This document shows, one piece after another, positions 6,746-7,170 of a DNA stretch of 7,170 bases (position 1 is its first letter; every line of letters starts with the position of its first letter). This DNA is from Akkermansia muciniphila. Lineage in GTDB: Bacteria; Pseudomonadota; Gammaproteobacteria; Burkholderiales; Burkholderiaceae_C. Location of the stretch: positions 1 through 7,170 of the forward strand of contig CALPVM020000119.1 in NCBI GenBank assembly GCA_943327015.2, given 5' to 3'. The notes under the pieces were generated by a model. It made no database searches, had not been told where the DNA came from, and was given only the letters and a program-made list of their open reading frames with translations. The translations under genes and the position numbers were made by a program.

Positions 6746-6976
6746 ATGAAAAACAATTTGTGGCTGGAAGGCATATCCGATGCAGTAGGTTTTACCGGCG
6801 GTGCACTGCTCGGGTTTTGGGCGGGGCAATTACTGGGGCTTGACGTTTTTGCATCGGGCTACGATGCCAACAGCGTTGGCGGTATCGTTCTGGTAGGACT
6901 CGGGGGCGGGGCTGGACTGCAGCTCGCCCGCCGTTGGCGCAGCCAGCGTGAAACCAACGCCAAAGATAAACCTTGA
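6746..6976 (+). CDS. Small glycine-rich membrane protein, function unknown
   Basis: This 76-residue protein has two hydrophobic, glycine-rich stretches (about 10-35 and 43-61) and a basic, polar C-terminus (ARRWRSQRETNAKDKP). The pattern fits a small inner-membrane hairpin with a cytoplasmic tail; G/A spacing in both helices would allow tight packing. I do not recognise a named family. The ATG at 6746 is chosen because AAGGG (6735-6739) lies 6 bases upstream and overlaps the moxR stop, which implies translational coupling. A TTG two codons earlier is less likely. It sits between the moxR and VWA genes, so it may be a membrane anchor or accessory of that module (inference). Confidence 0.75.
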   Translation: MKNNLWLEGISDAVGFTGGALLGFWAGQLLGLDVFASGYDANSVGGIVLVGLGGGAGLQLARRWRSQRETNAKDKP

Positions 6977-7000
6977 CGCCCTCTTCACTGGAACCCCCGT

Positions 7001-7170
7001 ATGCTGCTTGATTTCTTTTATACCCTGCGCTCGGCCTAGTTGCCGGTTTCGGTCAAAGAATATTTGACGCTGCTAGAGGCTCTGCAAAAAGGTGTGGTTG
7101 GCCCCCAAGACACGGCCTTTGGCTGCAGCATTGACGATTTTTATTACCTCAGCCGCACTGCCTTGGTAAA
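7001..7170 (+). pseudogene. VWA domain (CoxE-like) gene, 5' part, interrupted by in-frame TAG at codon 13
   Basis: The ATG at 7001 begins a typical N-terminus of the VWA/CoxE-like partner of MoxR ATPases: MLLDFFYTLRSA, then a TAG codon (7037-7039), then LPVSVKEYLTLLEALQKGVV and, near the window end, CSIDDFYYLSRTALV. Both sides of the stop read in the same frame as one coherent protein, and the frame stays open to the right edge. The stop falls where relatives, as I recall them, have Lys (AAG), so a single A-to-T change explains it. The MIDAS-bearing VWA domain would lie downstream, outside the window. Alternatives are a sequencing error, a fresh nonsense mutation, or a real start further in (TTG at 7040 follows the stop directly; GTG at 7094), although none has a good Shine-Dalgarno. 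There is a 24-base gap after the small membrane protein. Confidence 0.6.

Noticed and set aside
1..7170. CRISPR arrays, tRNA/rRNA genes, insertion sequences, defence or phage genes
   Set aside because: None seen on either strand: no regularly spaced repeats, no cloverleaf-like or rRNA segments, no transposase or integrase frames. The genes are typical core chromosomal genes.

Overview
The window looks like an ordinary, densely packed chromosomal stretch of a betaproteobacterium, most likely Burkholderiales and close to Comamonadaceae. The reasons are gene content and order (a caa3-type coxB preceded by a DUF2244 gene; divergent bioC-like and comF-trmL; a DUF1841 gene; a diheme cytochrome c4 divergent from a MoxR/VWA cluster) and the protein sequences themselves. 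Base composition is close to 50% GC by eye. That is low for many Comamonadaceae, so I do not name a genus.

Layout. Positions 12-1739 (minus strand) hold a DUF2244 membrane protein followed by coxB, cytochrome oxidase subunit II with a CuA site and a fused C-terminal cytochrome c domain. The rest of the oxidase operon presumably lies beyond the left edge. Positions 1851-2768 (minus) encode a BioC-like methyltransferase whose SAM-binding glycine loop is degenerate. Head-to-head with it, at 2806-4592 (plus), is a tight run: a ComF-family phosphoribosyltransferase, TrmL (tRNA 2'-O-methyltransferase) and a polytopic membrane protein with an HEAGH zinc-protease-like motif. DUF1841 (4629-5063, plus) then converges on a periplasmic cytochrome c4 (5110-5775, minus), with a hairpin between their ends. 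From 5882 to the right edge (plus) lie a MoxR-type AAA+ ATPase, a small glycine-rich membrane protein and the start of a VWA (CoxE-like) gene.

Functional themes. CoxB and cytochrome c4 both belong to aerobic respiration; c4 is a plausible electron donor to a terminal oxidase. The MoxR/VWA pair is the usual ATPase-plus-MIDAS-protein chaperone module. The middle block is housekeeping (biotin precursor synthesis, tRNA modification, a salvage-type PRTase).

The main oddity is in the last gene. The VWA reading frame carries an in-frame TAG at its 13th codon (7037-7039), while the sequence on both sides still reads as one intact family N-terminus. Other points worth a second look are the degenerate methyltransferase motif, the HEAGH membrane protein and the very compact bioC/comF divergent start region. 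I saw no mobile element, CRISPR array, tRNA, rRNA or clear sign of horizontal transfer, and no convincing new multi-gene system.
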